From a bacterium (lineage in GTDB: Bacteria > Krumholzibacteriota > Krumholzibacteriia > LZORAL124-64-63): a DNA stretch of 64,000 bases. How positions within the stretch are numbered: the first letter of the stretch is position 1; each line of letters opens with the position of its first letter. The translations under genes and the position numbers were made by a program. The stretch lies in the NCBI GenBank assembly GCA_016712675.1, contig JADJQR010000001.1:1922001-1986000 (forward strand). Reading direction: 5' to 3'. Below, piece after piece: positions 62,656 through 64,000 of this stretch. Below the pieces are notes generated by a model, which was not told the origin of the DNA, ran no database searches, and saw only the letters and a list, made by a program, of their open reading frames with translations.

Positions 62656-63966
62656 ATGTCCGGTTCCGTCCTGGTCATCGGCGGCGGCGGCCGCGAGCAT
62701 GCCATCGTCAGGCAACTGGCGCGGTCACCGCAGCGCCCGGTGATCCATGCCGCGCCGGGCAATCCCGGCACGGCCGCGCTTGCGCGCAATGTCACGCTCG
62801 ATCCCGCTGACCCTGCCGCGATCGTCCGCTACTGCCAGGATCAGGGCATCGATCTGGTCATCGTCGGCCCGGAGGAGCCCCTCATCGCGGGGCTGGCGGA
62901 CCACCTCCGCCACGGCGGCATTCCCGTCTTCGGGCCGGGCGCGCTGGGGGCGCGCCTGGAAGGCGACAAGGAGTTCGCCAAGGAGGTGCTGCACGCGGCG
63001 GGCGTCCCGACCCCGCGCTACCAGGCGTTCAGCACGACCGATTCGGCGCTGTCGCACCTCGACACGATGGACCTGCCGGTCGTGGTCAAGGCCTGCGGCG
63101 CCGCGCAGGGCAAGGGTGTGGCGGTGTGCGCGACACGCGAAGAAGCGGAGACCTTCGTGCGCGACTGCCTGGACGAGCAGCGCTTCGGCGCGTCGGGGCT
63201 GCGCATCCTGCTCGAGGAATGCGTCCGCGGTCCGGAGCTGTCGGTGCTGATCGTCACCGACGGGCAGGACTACTGCCTGCTGGCGCCCAGCCGCGACCAC
63301 AAGCGGATCGGCGAAGGAGACACGGGCCCGAATACCGGCGGGATGGGCGCGTTCGCGCCGGTCACGCTGCCGGCCGAGCTTCACGCGGAGATCGACGCGC
63401 GCGTCGTGCTGCCGGTGCTGGCCGAGTTGCGCCGCCGTGACATCCCGTACCGCGGCGTGCTCTACGCCGGCCTGATGTTGACGGCCACCGGCCCGCAGGT
63501 GCTGGAGTTCAACTGCCGCTTCGGGGATCCGGAGACGCAGGTGGTGCTGCCGCTGCTGCGCGGGGACCTCCTCGAACTGTGCGCGGCGACGGCCGCGGGG
63601 GAACTGGGCGCCTACCTCGAGCACTTCCCCGCCGGCGACGGCGACCCGGCCGAGTGGGCGGGGGCCGGCCTTTCGGAGTGGCGCCGCCACTGCGTGGTCG
63701 TCGTGGGGGCGGCCGATGGCTACCCCGGGCGCTGCCTCAGCGGCCGCGCAATCGAGCTGCCGAACGATCGCGGCGGGGCCTGGATCATCCAGGCCGGCAC
63801 GCGTCAGGCCGAAGGCGGCCTGGTCTCGGCCGGTGGGCGGGTGCTGGGAGCGGTCGGGCTCGCCGACGACCTCGAGGGCGCGCGCCGCCAGGCGTACGAC
63901 CTGCTCGGCGGTGTGCATTTCGAGGGTCTCACCTATCGGCGCGACATCGCCGCGCGAAAGGACTGA
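62656..63966 (+). CDS. purD: Phosphoribosylamine-glycine ligase
   Basis: Second step of de novo purine synthesis: phosphoribosylamine + glycine + ATP gives GAR. The 436-aa ATP-grasp enzyme begins with VLVIGGGGREHAIV, has VVGPEEPL (read here as IVGPEEPL), the ATP-binding KACGAAQGKGVAV, and the family motif NTGGMGAFAPV followed by EFNCRFGDPETQ. The ATG at 62656 follows GAGGAGG. One base separates its stop from a further start codon, so more purine genes may follow. Confidence 0.96.
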   Translation: MSGSVLVIGGGGREHAIVRQLARSPQRPVIHAAPGNPGTAALARNVTLDPADPAAIVRYCQDQGIDLVIVGPEEPLIAGLADHLRHGGIPVFGPGALGARLEGDKEFAKEVLHAAGVPTPRYQAFSTTDSALSHLDTMDLPVVVKACGAAQGKGVAVCATREEAETFVRDCLDEQRFGASGLRILLEECVRGPELSVLIVTDGQDYCLLAPSRDHKRIGEGDTGPNTGGMGAFAPVTLPAELHAEIDARVVLPVLAELRRRDIPYRGVLYAGLMLTATGPQVLEFNCRFGDPETQVVLPLLRGDLLELCAATAAGELGAYLEHFPAGDGDPAEWAGAGLSEWRRHCVVVVGAADGYPGRCLSGRAIELPNDRGGAWIIQAGTRQAEGGLVSAGGRVLGAVGLADDLEGARRQAYDLLGGVHFEGLTYRRDIAARKD

Positions 63967-63967
63967 C

Positions 63968-64000
63968 ATGACCGCCCTGTGGAACGCCACCGATCCGGCG
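63968..64000 (+). CDS. Start of a further gene, cut by the window end
   Basis: ATG at 63968, one base after the purD stop, opens 11 codons (MTALWNATDPA) that run to the window end. Too short to identify; position suggests co-transcription with purD, for example another purine gene. Confidence 0.4.
   Translation, partial: MTALWNATDPA

Overview
The window is 64 kb of high-GC (roughly 70%) bacterial chromosome, dense and almost entirely plus-strand. It looks like a diderm of the FCB/Krumholzibacteriota-Eisenbacteria type. The signs are an LpxH-like lipid A enzyme, lipoprotein signals, a PorV/PorQ-type outer-membrane protein, and at least four large secreted proteins ending in a FlgD/T9SS-like C-terminal beta domain (for example the YPNPFNP motif). 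The species cannot be named from this sequence alone. I found no tRNA, rRNA, CRISPR array, prophage or complete insertion sequence.

Layout. 1-4.1 kb: truncated acyl-CoA synthetase, mutY, an Rrf2 regulator and rlmN. 4.2-9.3 kb: an NtrX-like sigma-54 response regulator, a small secreted protein, and a large TPR-GAF-sigma-54 activator. 9.3-10.2 kb: a long, A/T-richer, structure-rich intergenic region. It holds two sigma-54-type promoter matches, palindromes placed like enhancers, a long inverted repeat and a three-way-junction RNA fold. It leads into 10.2-13.2 kb, an envelope lipoprotein and a DUF4384-type Tyr/Trp-rich protein. 13.5-17.9 kb: a secreted M6-like protein that has lost the HExxH zinc site, followed by a PorV-like outer-membrane protein. 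18-21.8 kb: LpxH-like hydrolase, small coiled-coil protein, HtrA protease and a primary-type sigma factor.

21.9-39.8 kb reads as one long operon: amidase, YbbR, a PhnD-like protein, hisS, aspS, phoH, pgpH, ybeY, CNNM/CorC, DUF502, mgtE, recO, glyQ, glyS. Start and stop codons mostly overlap, and the run ends at a textbook terminator. The order phoH-pgpH-ybeY...recO-glyQS echoes the Firmicutes era region, but era is absent and two Mg-related membrane genes occupy the gap. 40.2-50.9 kb is an extracytoplasmic cluster: a 1005-aa secreted protein with its own promoter, long leader and terminators, two related lipoproteins, and an Asp-box propeller protein. 51-60.2 kb: pyruvate phosphate dikinase followed by a VWA membrane protein, a lamin-tail-domain protein and two probable outer-membrane proteins. 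60.3-64 kb: an unrecognised protein, carbamate kinase, purD and the first codons of a further gene.

Regulation. Nine or so sigma-70-like promoters (TTGACA-like, 17-18 bp spacer, TAnnnT-like) sit in front of transcription units, which suggests a conventional housekeeping consensus. The most interesting locus is 6.2-13.2 kb. A sigma-54 activator with a TPR/GAF sensory half is followed by two good GG-N10-GC promoters, a possible structured RNA of about 310 nt, and envelope genes. This is inferred from sequence only.
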